This document shows positions 22,432 to 32,139 of a stretch of 64,000 bases of DNA, in pieces. Positions within the stretch are counted from its first letter, which is position 1. Every line of letters begins with the position of its first letter. The translations under genes were made by a program, and so were the position numbers. Under the pieces are notes generated by a model, which made no database searches, was not told the DNA's origin, and saw nothing but the letters and a program-made list of their open reading frames with translations. Location: assembly GCF_002006995.1 (NCBI RefSeq), contig NZ_MRUL01000010.1, positions 92,407-156,406 of the forward strand, in the 5' to 3' direction. The stretch is from Izhakiella australiensis. GTDB taxonomy: Bacteria; Pseudomonadota; Gammaproteobacteria; Enterobacterales; Enterobacteriaceae.

Positions 22432-23490
22432 ATGTTTTTCAAACTTCTGCGTTCGATCATTATCGGGCTGGTGGTTGCAGGCCTCCTGCTGGCAGCCGTT
22501 CCGGCTTTACGGCTGGGTAAGGCGCTGTTTGCCCCGACCGATGATAGCGTTGATGAAACACCCATTAGTTATAATGCCGGTGTGCGACGAGCCGCGCCCG
22601 CAGTGGTCAATGTCTATAACCGCAGCGCCAACACCAATGATGACAGCCTCGGCATCCATACGCTGGGCTCTGGCGTTATCATGGACAGTCGGGGTTATAT
22701 CCTCACCAATAAGCATGTGATTAACGACGCCGAGCAGATTATCGTCGCGCTGCAGGATGGCCGAATTTTCGAAGCGATGCTGGTCGGTTCCGATTCGCTT
22801 ACCGATCTTGCAGTACTAAAAATTAACGCCACTAACCTTCCCGTCATCCCGATAAATCCGCATCGGGTTGCCCATATTGGCGATCTGGTGATGGCGATCG
22901 GCAATCCGTATAACATTGGGCAAACGGTCACGCAGGGGATTATCAGCGCCACCGGTCGCGTGGGCCTCAGCCCTTCCCGCTACCAGAACTTCCTGCAAAC
23001 CGATGCGTCGATAAACCGTGGTAACTCCGGCGGTGCGCTGATCAATTCGCTGGGAGAGCTGATGGGCATCAATACCCGCTCATTCGATAAAAGCGACAAC
23101 GGTGAAACGCCGGAAGGTATTGGTTTTGCGATCCCTACGGCGCTGGCGGTAAAAATCATGGATAAGCTGATTCGCGACGGTCGGGTTATTCGTGGTTATA
23201 TCGGTATCAGCGGGCGTGAAATCCCACAGTTGCGCAGCCAGAGCGGCGATCTTGACCATATTCAGGGAATTGTCGTGACCAACGTCGCCCCCGACGGCCC
23301 GGCGGCAAAAGCCGGCATTCAGGTCAATGACATTATTACCAGCGTAAATAACAAACCGGCAGTATCAGCCATCGAAACCATGGACCAGGTGGCGGAAATG
23401 CGTCCCGGTACGGTAATCGAGGTAAATATATTGCGTAACGATCAGCGCCTGCGCCTGAAAGTGACCGTGCTGGAATATCCGCAGTCTTAA
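22432..23490 (+). CDS. degS: DegS, site-1 protease of the sigma-E response
   Basis: DegS cuts RseA when misfolded porin C termini bind its PDZ domain, and so starts the sigma-E envelope stress response. The 352-residue protein has an N-terminal membrane anchor (about residues 5-26), the triad His95, Asp125 and Ser199 (NKHV, SLTDLA, GNSGGA), and a single PDZ domain (about 255-345). One PDZ and a non-cleaved anchor separate it from DegQ. Confidence 0.97.
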   Translation: MFFKLLRSIIIGLVVAGLLLAAVPALRLGKALFAPTDDSVDETPISYNAGVRRAAPAVVNVYNRSANTNDDSLGIHTLGSGVIMDSRGYILTNKHVINDAEQIIVALQDGRIFEAMLVGSDSLTDLAVLKINATNLPVIPINPHRVAHIGDLVMAIGNPYNIGQTVTQGIISATGRVGLSPSRYQNFLQTDASINRGNSGGALINSLGELMGINTRSFDKSDNGETPEGIGFAIPTALAVKIMDKLIRDGRVIRGYIGISGREIPQLRSQSGDLDHIQGIVVTNVAPDGPAAKAGIQVNDIITSVNNKPAVSAIETMDQVAEMRPGTVIEVNILRNDQRLRLKVTVLEYPQS

Positions 23491-23510
23491 CCTGAAACCA
23501 TAATAAAACT

Positions 23511-23537
23511 AAGGGCGGCCATCGGGCCGCCCTTTTG
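23511..23537. terminator. Bidirectional terminator between degS and mdh
   Basis: AAGGGCGGCC (23511-23520) pairs with GGCCGCCCTT (23525-23534) around an ATCG loop, with T beyond on the plus strand. It serves two convergent genes. Confidence 0.8.
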
Positions 23538-23555
23538 CTTCATGCCAATGGCAGT

Positions 23556-24491
23556 TTATTTCACAAAATCGACGCCCTGCTCGATATCTTTCTTCAGCGT
23601 ATCCAGCATGCCGGTCATCGCGCTCTGTTCAAAAGCGCTCAGGGTGCCAATTGGCTTACGCTCCTGTACGCCGTTTTTGCCCAGCAGCAGCGGCTGAGAG
23701 AAGAAACGCGCGTGCTCGCCGTCACCTTCAACATAAGCACACTCCACCACGTTGCTTTCCCCTTGCAGCGCGCGCACCAGCGCCAGACCAAATTTTGCCG
23801 CAGCCTGGCCCATAGACAGCGTTGCCGATCCGCCACCCGCTTTGGCTTCAACAACTTCTGTACCGGCATTCTGGATGCGTTTAGTCAGATCTTTAGCTTC
23901 CTGCTCGCTGAAGCTAACGCCTGGGATCTGCGACAGCAGAGGCAGGATGGTCACGCCGGAATGGCCGCCGACTACCGGTACGTTCAGTTCTTCCGGATTT
24001 TTGCCTTTCAGTTCGGCAACGAAAGTATTCGAACGGATAATATCCAGCGTGGTTACGCCGAACAGGCGGTTTTTGTCATAAACCCCGGCCTTCTTCAGTA
24101 CCTCTGCGGCGATGGCGACAGTGGTATTGACCGGGTTAGTAATAACGCCAATCAGCGCTTTCGGACAGGTATCGGCCACCTGCTGAATAAGATTACGCAC
24201 GATGCCAGCGTTAACGTTAAACAGGTCAGAGCGATCCATGCCTGGCTTACGCGCCACGCCCGCAGAGATCAGCACCACATCAGCGCCCTTCAACGCAGGC
24301 GTTGCGTCTTCGCCGCTGAAACCTTCAATTTTCACCGCGGTGGGAATGTGGCTAAGATCTACGGCGACGCCCGGCGTGACGGGTGCGATATCGTAAAGTG
24401 AGAGTTGTGAACCGGCAGGAAGCTGAGTTTTTAACAGAAGAGCCAGCGCCTGACCAATACCACCTGCTGCACCGAGAACTGCGACTTTCAT
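23556..24491 (-). CDS. mdh: Malate dehydrogenase
   Basis: Mdh interconverts malate and oxaloacetate with NAD in the TCA cycle. The 311-residue protein begins [20 protein letters not shown], with the NAD-binding GAAGGIG loop. It also has the substrate-binding [11 protein letters not shown] arginine segment, ITNPVNTTV, and the catalytic histidine in [16 protein letters not shown]. The ATG at 24491 has TAGGAG upstream; the open frame to 24554 is not conserved. It diverges from argR, as in E. coli. Confidence 0.98.
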   Translation of the reverse strand: MKVAVLGAAGGIGQALALLLKTQLPAGSQLSLYDIAPVTPGVAVDLSHIPTAVKIEGFSGEDATPALKGADVVLISAGVARKPGMDRSDLFNVNAGIVRNLIQQVADTCPKALIGVITNPVNTTVAIAAEVLKKAGVYDKNRLFGVTTLDIIRSNTFVAELKGKNPEELNVPVVGGHSGVTILPLLSQIPGVSFSEQEAKDLTKRIQNAGTEVVEAKAGGGSATLSMGQAAAKFGLALVRALQGESNVVECAYVEGDGEHARFFSQPLLLGKNGVQERKPIGTLSAFEQSAMTGMLDTLKKDIEQGVDFVK

Positions 24492-25388
<897 letters not shown>

Positions 25389-25654
25389 CGGCAGGCTATC
25401 CCACCCGCTACTCTGCCATTGACTTATGCAGGTTTTAATCATTACGACGTCAGCGCCGCCGCTGTCGTTTAGCGTTATTTACATAACAAATGATAAGAAA
25501 ATAAAAAACTACAATACTGCCATCAGAACAGAATTTAGGACCAGCCTTACTCCTCTGGCGATGTAATCAACCAAAAACCTCGCACTAATCGCTAAATTTC
25601 ACCAACCTGATGATTTCTCACGAAATTAACAGCGAAAGTTCACATTAAGTGCTT

Positions 25655-25679
25655 TTTTTATAACTTACAGTTATAAAAA
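25655..25679. repeat. Perfect 10-bp inverted repeat upstream of yhcN
   Basis: TTTTTATAAC (25655-25664) and GTTATAAAAA (25670-25679) are exact reverse complements with a 5-base spacer, TTACA. It lies about 70 bases upstream of the TATAAT box of the YhcN cluster. The low-GC arms and short spacer look like a regulator operator rather than a terminator. Confidence 0.55.
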
Positions 25680-25726
25680 TGCCTCAAAGCGCAAAAGTCT
25701 CCCAACAAAACATTATTAGCCTGCTA

Positions 25727-25777
25727 TTAATTTTTCTCGTTACCAGACCTATAATTATTTTCGTGATGTAAGTCACA
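25727..25777 (+). promoter_or_regulatory. Candidate promoter and CRP-like site for the YhcN cluster
   Basis: TATAAT (25750-25755) has TTAATT (25727-25732) 17 bases upstream. The start would be near 25762, where CGTGA-TGTAAG-TCACA (25762-25777) begins, one mismatch from the CRP consensus. A site over the start would favour repression; a different start could make it activating. Confidence 0.45.
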
Positions 25778-25816
25778 CCTAATAAATAGAACAAAACATC
25801 AGACGAGGAAAAAAAC

Positions 25817-26080
25817 ATGCCTATCAAAACTACCATCGCAGCCGTTAGCTTGCTTTCAATATTGTCATTCGGCGCTTTTGCCGCAGATTCTGTTAACAGT
25901 GACCAGGCGAAAAATCTTCAGTCCGTGGGCGTAGTTAGCGTCACCGTCGGCGGTGGTTCCCCCATGGATCTGCACAACGCATTAGATAATAAAGCGGCTG
26001 AACAAGGTGCTTCCGCCTATCGGGTAATCGAAGCCCGTGAGTCAGGTAACTGGCACGCAACGGCAGAGCTTTATAAGTAA
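25817..26080 (+). CDS. YhcN/BhsA-family periplasmic protein, copy 1
   Basis: This 87-residue secreted protein of the DUF1471 (YhcN/BhsA/McbA) family has a signal peptide (cleavage near residue 22, FAADS). The mature small alpha/beta domain carries the family signature: LQSVGVVSV, a central GSPMDLHNALDNKA, then GASAYRVIEA and WHATAELYK at the end. Family members respond to stress, peroxide or acid and affect biofilm. It is the first of three tandem members, and the least like the other two at its signal peptide. Confidence 0.9.
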   Translation: MPIKTTIAAVSLLSILSFGAFAADSVNSDQAKNLQSVGVVSVTVGGGSPMDLHNALDNKAAEQGASAYRVIEARESGNWHATAELYK

Positions 26081-26184
26081 GCCACGGCAGCATTTGTAGC
26101 GGTTAAACAACAAACAAAATACCCCCGACCGTCAAAATGATCGGTCAACCAGTCGGGTATGCGAAAAAATCAGGAGCGTTCACC

Positions 26185-26454
26185 ATGAAAACTAAATTAG
26201 CACTCGCCATCGTAGGTCTGACATCCGTTCTTTCATTTGGCGCCAGCGCCGCCCAGTTGGTAACTGATGAAGTTGCTCAGCAGCAAAATCTGCAGCCAAT
26301 CGGAACGATCAGCGTCAGCGGCATCGACAGTTCGCCAATGACAATTCGTCAGGATCTATCGCAGAAAGCCGATGCGCAAGGCGCCAGTAAATATCGCGTC
26401 GTTGAGGCTTATAACAACGGCAACTATCACGCAACGGCTGAAATATATAAATAA
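26185..26454 (+). CDS. YhcN/BhsA-family periplasmic protein, copy 2
   Basis: This 89-residue DUF1471 protein has a signal peptide ending near GASAAQL. The mature part has LQPIGTISVSG, SSPMTIRQDLSQKADAQGASKYRVVEA and YHATAEIYK. The start at 26185 is supported by AGGAG 8 bases upstream; the frame open to 26137 adds nothing family-like. Its mature region shares QLSQKADAQGA-type sequence with copy 3, so these two are probably a recent duplication. Confidence 0.9.
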   Translation: MKTKLALAIVGLTSVLSFGASAAQLVTDEVAQQQNLQPIGTISVSGIDSSPMTIRQDLSQKADAQGASKYRVVEAYNNGNYHATAEIYK

Positions 26455-26540
26455 GCTGCGTTCAGACGCCTGCCCGGGCATCCGGCGTTTACCGCTGGCC
26501 GATACCGGTCCGTTGAATGCACTGAAATGAGGAGACAGTT

Positions 26541-26804
26541 ATGAAAAATAGAAAAATCATCACCGTATTTGGTCTGCTGGCTGCCATGAGTTTCGGCGCG
26601 TCAGCGGCACAGCTGGTAAACGACCAGCAGGCAAGCGGTTTGCAATCCGTTGGAACCGTATCGCTGGGCGGCGTAGCCGGCGCACCGGCAGATATCCGCC
26701 AGCAGCTGTCGCAAAAGGCAGATGCTCAAGGCGCCGCAGCCTATCGTATCGTCGAAGCACGCAACAACGATACCTGGCATGTGACCGCCGAGCTGTATAA
26801 ATAA
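26541..26804 (+). CDS. YhcN/BhsA-family periplasmic protein, copy 3
   Basis: This 87-residue DUF1471 protein has a signal peptide ending near GASAAQL and a mature domain with LQSVGTVSLGG, a DIRQQLSQKADAQGAAAYRI segment, and WHVTAELYK. GAGGAGA lies 5-10 bases before its ATG. It closes the tandem array and is followed by a strong terminator. Each gene has its own ribosome site and gaps of about 90-100 bases, so they may share one mRNA or have separate promoters. Confidence 0.9.
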   Translation: MKNRKIITVFGLLAAMSFGASAAQLVNDQQASGLQSVGTVSLGGVAGAPADIRQQLSQKADAQGAAAYRIVEARNNDTWHVTAELYK

Positions 26805-26833
26805 TTCCTCGTCAGCTTGAATGACGAACCCTT

Positions 26834-26858
26834 GACCCCGCTCGCCGGGGTCTTTTTT
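26834..26858 (+). terminator. Terminator after the YhcN cluster
   Basis: GACCCCG (26834-26840) pairs with CGGGGTC (26846-26852) around CTCGC, followed by six T. It is a strong plus-strand terminator next to the convergent yhcO stop. Confidence 0.88.
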
Positions 26859-27135
26859 ATTCCTTTAATTGCAGATTAAAACGTAGCTGACCTTCCAGCT
26901 CTTCTTCCGCTTCGTCAAATAAAAGAATCAATGCGCCATAGCGCCGCTTCTGCCCACTGCCCAGATTGGCGAAGACGATTTCCAGCGGGAGCGGCAGTAA
27001 GGATTCCGTCACAACATCCCACAGACTGTCCAAATCGACTATCCGCTTATCCGCCAGAAAAAATCGTTCGCTGAACTGACGATAAAAATGCGCCTGATCC
27101 ACTATTTGGTTAAAATCAAAAACTTCGCATCTCAT
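26857..27135 (-). CDS. yhcO: YhcO, barstar-family protein
   Basis: This 92-residue cytoplasmic protein has the barstar fold (MRCEVFDFNQIVDQAHFYRQF, then DLDSLWDVVTESLLPLPLEIVF). Barstar inhibits the ribonuclease barnase in Bacillus, but enterobacterial YhcO has no known nuclease partner, and I see no barnase-like gene beside it. The acidic C-terminal segment DEAEEELEGQL is conserved. It sits next to yhcN as in E. coli. The function is unknown. Confidence 0.9.
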   Translation of the reverse strand: MRCEVFDFNQIVDQAHFYRQFSERFFLADKRIVDLDSLWDVVTESLLPLPLEIVFANLGSGQKRRYGALILLFDEAEEELEGQLRFNLQLKE

Positions 27136-27182
27136 GCTGGTTTTTCCCGGCCTGATAAGGGCGGAGCAGACCGCCCGATGGT

Positions 27183-28637
27183 TTATAATCCACCAATGTG
27201 TAAGGCCTTCACTTCGAGGAACTCATCGAGGCCTAGCACAGAACCTTCGCGCCCTAAACCCGACTCTTTCACGCCGCCAAACGGCGCCAGTTCGGTGGAA
27301 ACCGCACACTCGTTAACACCAACCATACCACTCTCTAACGCGGCAGAAACCCGGAATACGCGCTGCAGATTCTGCGTGTAGAAATAAGCAGCGAGGCCAT
27401 ACTCGGTGTCGTTGGCGCGGCGGATAACCTCTTCTTCGCTATCAAAACGAAAGCAGGCGGCAACCGGTCCGAAGGTTTCTTCCTGAGCCAGCTGCATTTT
27501 CTCGTTGGCATCGGCGATAACCGTGGGCTGCCAGAAATTACCGCCCAGCGGGTGATGATCGCCGCCGGTGGTAATCCGGCCGCCTTTTTCCAGCGCGTCT
27601 TTAACGTGTTCCTGCACTTTTTCTACGGCGTTTTTATCAATCAGCGGCCCAACGATCACGCCGTCGTCCATACCGTTCCCCACTTTCAGCTTGCCGACCT
27701 CTTCAGAAAGCTGGCTGACAAAGCGGTCATAGATGCGGCTATGAATAAAGAAGCGGTTAACGCTGACGCACACCTGACCGGCATTGCGGAATTTATTGGC
27801 AATGGCGCCTTTAACCGCAGCGTCGATATCGGCGTCTTCAAACACAATGTATGGGGCGTTGCCGCCAAGTTCCATCGACACCTTTTTCATCGTTTCAGCC
27901 GCATTGCGCACCAGCAGTTTTCCCACCTGCGTGGAGCCGGTAAACGAGATTTTACGTACCCGCTTACTTGCCATAATCGCGTCGCTAATCGCCGACGTAT
28001 CGCCCGCAACCGCGTTGAGCACGCCATCAGGCACGCCGGCTTTTTTCGCCAGAGCCAGCAGCGCAAACGCACTCAGCGGCGTATTGTTCGCAGGCTTGAT
28101 AATTCCGGTACAGCCGGCCGCTAGCGCTGGCCCCAGCTTGCGCGTTAGCATCGCCATCGGGAAATTCCACGGGGTGATCGCCGCCACCACGCCAACCGGT
28201 TCGCGGGTAGCCAGGATTCGGCTACCGGCTTTAGCCGGGGGAATAATTTCACCGTTAGCGCGCTTTGCCTGCTCGGCGAACCATTGGATAAAGCTGGCGG
28301 CGTATTCAACCTCACCTTCGGCTTCTTTCAGCGGCTTGCCCTGCTCCGCCGTCATCAGTTTCCCCAGCCAGCTTTTATGTTCGATCATCAGCTGATACCA
28401 GCGATAGAGAATTTCTGAGCGTGATTTTGCAATGCGGGCGCGCCAGTCAGGGAAGGCCTGATATGCGGCATCAATAGCCGCTTCAGTTTCGCTTTTGCCT
28501 GCGCGCGCAACCCTGGCGATAAGGTCGCCGGTTGCGGGATTGAGCACCTCGAAGGTATCACTGAGGCTAAGCCACTGGCCGTTGACGAGATAACCCGTCC
28601 GGAACAGTTCATGCTGCTGCAGGGTCTGCATATTCAT
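27183..28637 (-). CDS. NAD(P)-dependent aldehyde dehydrogenase, GabD-like
   Basis: This 484-residue aldehyde dehydrogenase resembles succinate-semialdehyde dehydrogenase (GabD/YneI group). Visible motifs are TPWNFPMAM (about 155-163), the FTGSTQVGK cofactor loop (232-240), the catalytic MELGGN glutamate at about 256 and the catalytic cysteine at about 290 in NAGQVCV. The C-terminal PFGGVKESGLGREGS is also present. I chose ATG 28637, which follows GGAGGA; ATG 28631 is possible. It lies between yhcO and aaeB, where E. coli has no such gene, so it is an insertion relative to E. coli. Its substrate cannot be told from sequence; an aromatic or semialdehyde role next to AaeAB is speculation. Confidence 0.85.
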   Translation of the reverse strand: MNMQTLQQHELFRTGYLVNGQWLSLSDTFEVLNPATGDLIARVARAGKSETEAAIDAAYQAFPDWRARIAKSRSEILYRWYQLMIEHKSWLGKLMTAEQGKPLKEAEGEVEYAASFIQWFAEQAKRANGEIIPPAKAGSRILATREPVGVVAAITPWNFPMAMLTRKLGPALAAGCTGIIKPANNTPLSAFALLALAKKAGVPDGVLNAVAGDTSAISDAIMASKRVRKISFTGSTQVGKLLVRNAAETMKKVSMELGGNAPYIVFEDADIDAAVKGAIANKFRNAGQVCVSVNRFFIHSRIYDRFVSQLSEEVGKLKVGNGMDDGVIVGPLIDKNAVEKVQEHVKDALEKGGRITTGGDHHPLGGNFWQPTVIADANEKMQLAQEETFGPVAACFRFDSEEEVIRRANDTEYGLAAYFYTQNLQRVFRVSAALESGMVGVNECAVSTELAPFGGVKESGLGREGSVLGLDEFLEVKALHIGGL

Positions 28638-28748
28638 CTTGTCCTCCAGTTGTTTAAGCATCCTGAAGGATAAGTATAGATGGCAATAGCGGCCTGCCGC
28701 CGTAGGTGGGTACGCTTTCAGACAACAGGCGCTCAGAACGACGCGACT

Positions 28749-30707
28749 TTATATTTGCACCAGCGCATTTTGATATTTTTTCAGCATCATCACCAGCCGT
28801 GAAACGGGCTCGCTAACGCTAACGGGGGCCTGGTACTGCACCAGTTTTTGCTGATAAATGTCCAGTTCATCCAGCAGATGTTGAAAATAAATTCGACGAC
28901 GGCTGTCGCTGCGCGCGGCGATCACCCGATCCGCACTGTGGCGCAGCTGCTTATGAAAGCCAGAAAGGTCAGCATTGACCGGCACATCCGCATTACGTAA
29001 ACGCTGGTGGCATATAATCAGCGTCAAACCGATGCGGTATTTATCGATATCGCCGGGGAACAGGTTCAGCAATAAAAACAGCTGCTGGTAAAGCGCTGGC
29101 AGATGGTTTTCCTGACGGCGCGCTTTGTTGGTGGTCATCGCAGATACTGCGGCATACATCAGCCGGTTAAGCAGTTTACGACCGGTTCGGGCGCGAGAAT
29201 TATCGCGGATCAGCAGGATCACCATCAGAGAAACAAAGCAGCCAATCACCTGGCCAAGAGTGTTATCCAGAAAGGCGTTGATGTTAAAAGACATCGGATT
29301 ATCCAGGACCAGCACGTTGATCGTTCCCACCAGAGCTCCCAGGGTACCGATCTGCCGGCGCTGGGTCAGAATCCCGGCAATAAAGGCCATGACGCCCAGC
29401 GAAATGCAGAGCAATAGCATACTTTGCTGGGTTGCCGGCATGATGAAAGCAAAATAGAACAACCCCAGCGGCAGAGCGACGATCATGCCGTAAAGAAAGT
29501 CTTTTGCCATCATTAGCGGATTGGGCGTACGCATTGCCAGCGCGGTAATCACCGCCAGCATCACCATACAACCGCTGCCGGAGCTCCAGCCGGTCCATAA
29601 CCAGAATAACGAGCCGGCGGCAGTGGCGACAAAAGTGCGGATACCGTTAATCATTGCATGATGGGTTTCGGCAGATCGCGCTTTGATCACCACTTCGCCT
29701 TCCATCACTTCTTCTTCCGTGCGGCTAATACTGCAGTTAGTATGCACGCCCTTCATCAGCAGGGAGTAGCGCGTCGCCGCGCCCACCCAGTTGCTGATAG
29801 TTTCAGGTGAGTTGCTGTTGCCGCCGGCGGTAATCACACGACGTAGCAGTTTTAAACGCTTACGAACTTCCTGCGCGCTTTCCACTGGTTGTTCAAAAAA
29901 GACGCGAAAATGAGGCGGGATGTATTCGCTGCTCGAATTCTGGATCAGAAAGGTTTCACCGGCCTGGGTTATCAGCATCAGCGACAGCGAATTCAGCGCC
30001 TTAAGGCGCCGGTTAACCCGCAGCCAACGGGAGGACTCCATCATCAGATTACTACGCATGCCGTTTAACGCCGTGGTACGCCGCACCAGCGCTGCCCAGG
30101 ATTTATCAACATCGTCACGATCCTGATGTGCAACGCACAGCTGCATCAGGTGGTAATGTTCGATCAGCAGCGCTTCTATTTCACGATCGATCTCATTTTT
30201 AATCGATCGCGGCGAAAACAGCAGATCCGCCAGCACCGCACAGACAATGCCGATGATGATTTCACTACAGCGTTCAACGGCAAACTGCGGCGCTAACAGC
30301 AGCGAGCCCTGCGCATCGGCGCTGACGACGATAATTAATGCGGTGTAGCCTGCCAGCGCCAGGGCGTATGAGTTCTCAACCCGCACCAGCGAAGAAAGCC
30401 AGACGCAGCCACCGGCCCAGATACAGCACAAAAGCAGCATCACCACCGGTGCGCGGATAGTGGTTATCATGATCGCCAGCGCGGCGATGCAGCCGATAAA
30501 AGTACCGATAATACGCAGCATGCCGCGATAGCGAAGCGCGCCGGAATAGGGATCGCCGCCGGCGACAAATGCCGTGCCGCCGGCAACAATACAGGCAGTC
30601 ATTACCGCCCAGCGCGGTGTCTCAAGATTAAAGTGAAAACCGATCGTCAGCGCCAGAACCAGCGCAAACGTCAGTTTTACCGGGAAACGAAGCTGATGCC
30701 AGGACAT
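28749..30707 (-). CDS. aaeB: AaeB, aromatic carboxylic acid efflux pump subunit
   Basis: AaeB is the inner-membrane pump of the AaeAB system, which exports p-hydroxybenzoate and similar aromatic acids as a metabolic relief valve. At 652 residues it matches the E. coli protein (655). It has two blocks of hydrophobic helices (about residues 12-150 and 360-505), each ending in a cytoplasmic domain, as in the PET/FUSC family. It follows aaeA by 9 bases in an aaeX-aaeA-aaeB operon on the minus strand. Confidence 0.95.
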   Translation of the reverse strand: MSWHQLRFPVKLTFALVLALTIGFHFNLETPRWAVMTACIVAGGTAFVAGGDPYSGALRYRGMLRIIGTFIGCIAALAIMITTIRAPVVMLLLCCIWAGGCVWLSSLVRVENSYALALAGYTALIIVVSADAQGSLLLAPQFAVERCSEIIIGIVCAVLADLLFSPRSIKNEIDREIEALLIEHYHLMQLCVAHQDRDDVDKSWAALVRRTTALNGMRSNLMMESSRWLRVNRRLKALNSLSLMLITQAGETFLIQNSSSEYIPPHFRVFFEQPVESAQEVRKRLKLLRRVITAGGNSNSPETISNWVGAATRYSLLMKGVHTNCSISRTEEEVMEGEVVIKARSAETHHAMINGIRTFVATAAGSLFWLWTGWSSGSGCMVMLAVITALAMRTPNPLMMAKDFLYGMIVALPLGLFYFAFIMPATQQSMLLLCISLGVMAFIAGILTQRRQIGTLGALVGTINVLVLDNPMSFNINAFLDNTLGQVIGCFVSLMVILLIRDNSRARTGRKLLNRLMYAAVSAMTTNKARRQENHLPALYQQLFLLLNLFPGDIDKYRIGLTLIICHQRLRNADVPVNADLSGFHKQLRHSADRVIAARSDSRRRIYFQHLLDELDIYQQKLVQYQAPVSVSEPVSRLVMMLKKYQNALVQI

Positions 30708-30716
30708 AGACGGCGC

Positions 30717-31649
30717 TTAACCGAATTCACGCAGGCGATTAACCAGCTTCATCAGCGGCGAAGTTTCGCGCTGCTGACGATCTTTTTCGCCGGTCACCAC
30801 CACGGTCGCGGTTGTTCCTGCCGGATAGAGATTGCCGGGCTGCCTGTCGAGGCGAATACGCACCGGGACACGCTGCGCCAGCCGGACCCACTCAAGGTTG
30901 GAATCGACGGTCGCCATCCCTTTGCTGTCAACACTGGTACTGCTATTGGTGACGCCTGCGGCAATGCTTTCAACCGTGCCTTTCAATATCTGATTACTGC
31001 CAAGCGGGGTGATTTCCGCCCGGTATCCGGGATGAACGCCCGCCAGCTTAGTCTCTTCCATATAAGCTTGCAGGTAATAACTGCCGGCTTTTACCAGCGC
31101 AACCGCCGTTGAGCCACGGGTAATAAATTCGCCGGTATAAACGTTCAGATTAGTGACCCAGCCATCGGCAGGGGCGCTTACCGTGGTACGCGCCAGATCG
31201 AGTTTTGCCATATCGCGCACGGCGATAGCTTTCGCCAGCTGATGCTGCGTGGTTTGCAAATCGTTATTGGCCTGATCGATGGCCTCACGCGACATTGCCG
31301 AGGTTCCTAAGCGGTTGCGGCGCGATGCTTCACGCTGCTTTTCGGCGGCCAGCGACTGGTAATAGGCAACGTCGGCTTCATCTTCTTCCAGCGCTTTCTG
31401 GTAGCGCAACCGGTCAATGACAAACAGCACGTCGCCCTGCTTAACCCGTTGGTTATCATGCACCATGACCTGCGTTACCAAACCGGTAACGTCCGGAGCA
31501 ATCGCGACGACGTCGGCACTGAATTTTGCATCGCGCGTCCAGGGCGATTCGGTATAAAACACCCAGGCACGGAAAATAACCACTACCGCGATGATGACCA
31601 GAATAAGCGTGATGGCGAAACGGGAAATTTTTCTTGTTAGAGCTTTCAC
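30717..31649 (-). CDS. aaeA: AaeA, membrane fusion protein of AaeAB
   Basis: AaeA is the periplasmic adaptor of the aromatic-acid efflux pump. The GTG start at 31649, with GAGG upstream, gives 310 residues, the E. coli length; the frame open to 31739 is not family-like. It has an N-terminal anchor (about 12-30), a lipoyl/barrel-sandwich segment ([18 protein letters not shown]), a coiled hairpin (about 95-160), and the second lipoyl half ([20 protein letters not shown]). aaeX precedes it by 7 bases. Confidence 0.95.
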   Translation of the reverse strand: MKALTRKISRFAITLILVIIAVVVIFRAWVFYTESPWTRDAKFSADVVAIAPDVTGLVTQVMVHDNQRVKQGDVLFVIDRLRYQKALEEDEADVAYYQSLAAEKQREASRRNRLGTSAMSREAIDQANNDLQTTQHQLAKAIAVRDMAKLDLARTTVSAPADGWVTNLNVYTGEFITRGSTAVALVKAGSYYLQAYMEETKLAGVHPGYRAEITPLGSNQILKGTVESIAAGVTNSSTSVDSKGMATVDSNLEWVRLAQRVPVRIRLDRQPGNLYPAGTTATVVVTGEKDRQQRETSPLMKLVNRLREFG

Positions 31650-31656
31650 TGTGACC

Positions 31657-31860
31657 TCAAACGAACAGGCGTGATACCAGATAAAACAAACAGCAATATA
31701 GCGCAGTATTGAAAAGTGCCGGATGCCAGACGAAATCATAGATGCCGGTTGGCGTCAAAACGCGACGCGCTAACCAGAACAGCATCAGTGCGATGATGAT
31801 TTCGACAAATACGGGGGGAAACGACAGCCCAAATATGACAATAACCGGAAACACACTCAT
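31657..31860 (-). CDS. aaeX: AaeX, small membrane protein of the aae operon
   Basis: This 67-residue protein has two hydrophobic segments and the conserved [24 protein letters not shown]-terminal half (shown here only as a feature of residues 38-60). It is the first gene of the aaeXAB operon. Its function is unknown; it is a DUF1656 protein. It diverges from aaeR, its likely regulator. Confidence 0.94.
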   Translation of the reverse strand: MSVFPVIVIFGLSFPPVFVEIIIALMLFWLARRVLTPTGIYDFVWHPALFNTALYCCLFYLVSRLFV

Positions 31861-32069
31861 TTTTAGTCCTCAGGAAAAACGGACCGGCGCTCCCCTGATT
31901 AGCACCCGGCGCTGCTCTGCGACCGGATTGGTAACAGTTAACGGCTTGCTGATGACCAGGCTTAAGGTACATTATCAATGATAATCGCCACCGCCAAACA
32001 TAAAGCTGCCGTAAAAACCAAACGCGACGTTAAGGGGCGATTACGGCAGGGAACACTTGCCAGAAACCG

Positions 32070-32121
32070 TATAGTAACGTTGTTTACTATAACTAAGCTA
32101 GCAAATGTGATCTAAATCACT
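32070..32121. promoter_or_regulatory. Operator-like palindrome and CRP-like site between aaeX and aaeR
   Basis: TATAGTAA (32070-32077) and TTACTATA (32084-32091) form a perfect 8-bp inverted repeat with a 6-base spacer; LysR-type regulators commonly bind such dyads, so it is a candidate AaeR operator. Just downstream TGTGA-TCTAAA-TCACT (32106-32121) is one base off the CRP consensus and lies 18 bases before the aaeR start. Confidence 0.5.
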
Positions 32122-32139
32122 TTTAAGCCAGAGTGAATA

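Larger units (their letters stand above)
25389..25816. other. AT-rich control region upstream of the YhcN cluster
   Basis: These 428 bases hold no gene. They contain a perfect 10-bp inverted repeat (25655-25679), a TATAAT box (25750-25755) with TTAATT 17 bases upstream, and a CRP-like palindrome (25762-25777) just after it. The A/T richness and these sites suggest a tightly controlled promoter for the three YhcN-family genes. Confidence 0.6.

Noticed and set aside
26857..27135. YhcO as the antitoxin of a barnase-barstar toxin system
   Set aside because: No barnase-like nuclease gene lies beside it, and enterobacterial YhcO is a conserved housekeeping neighbour of yhcN.
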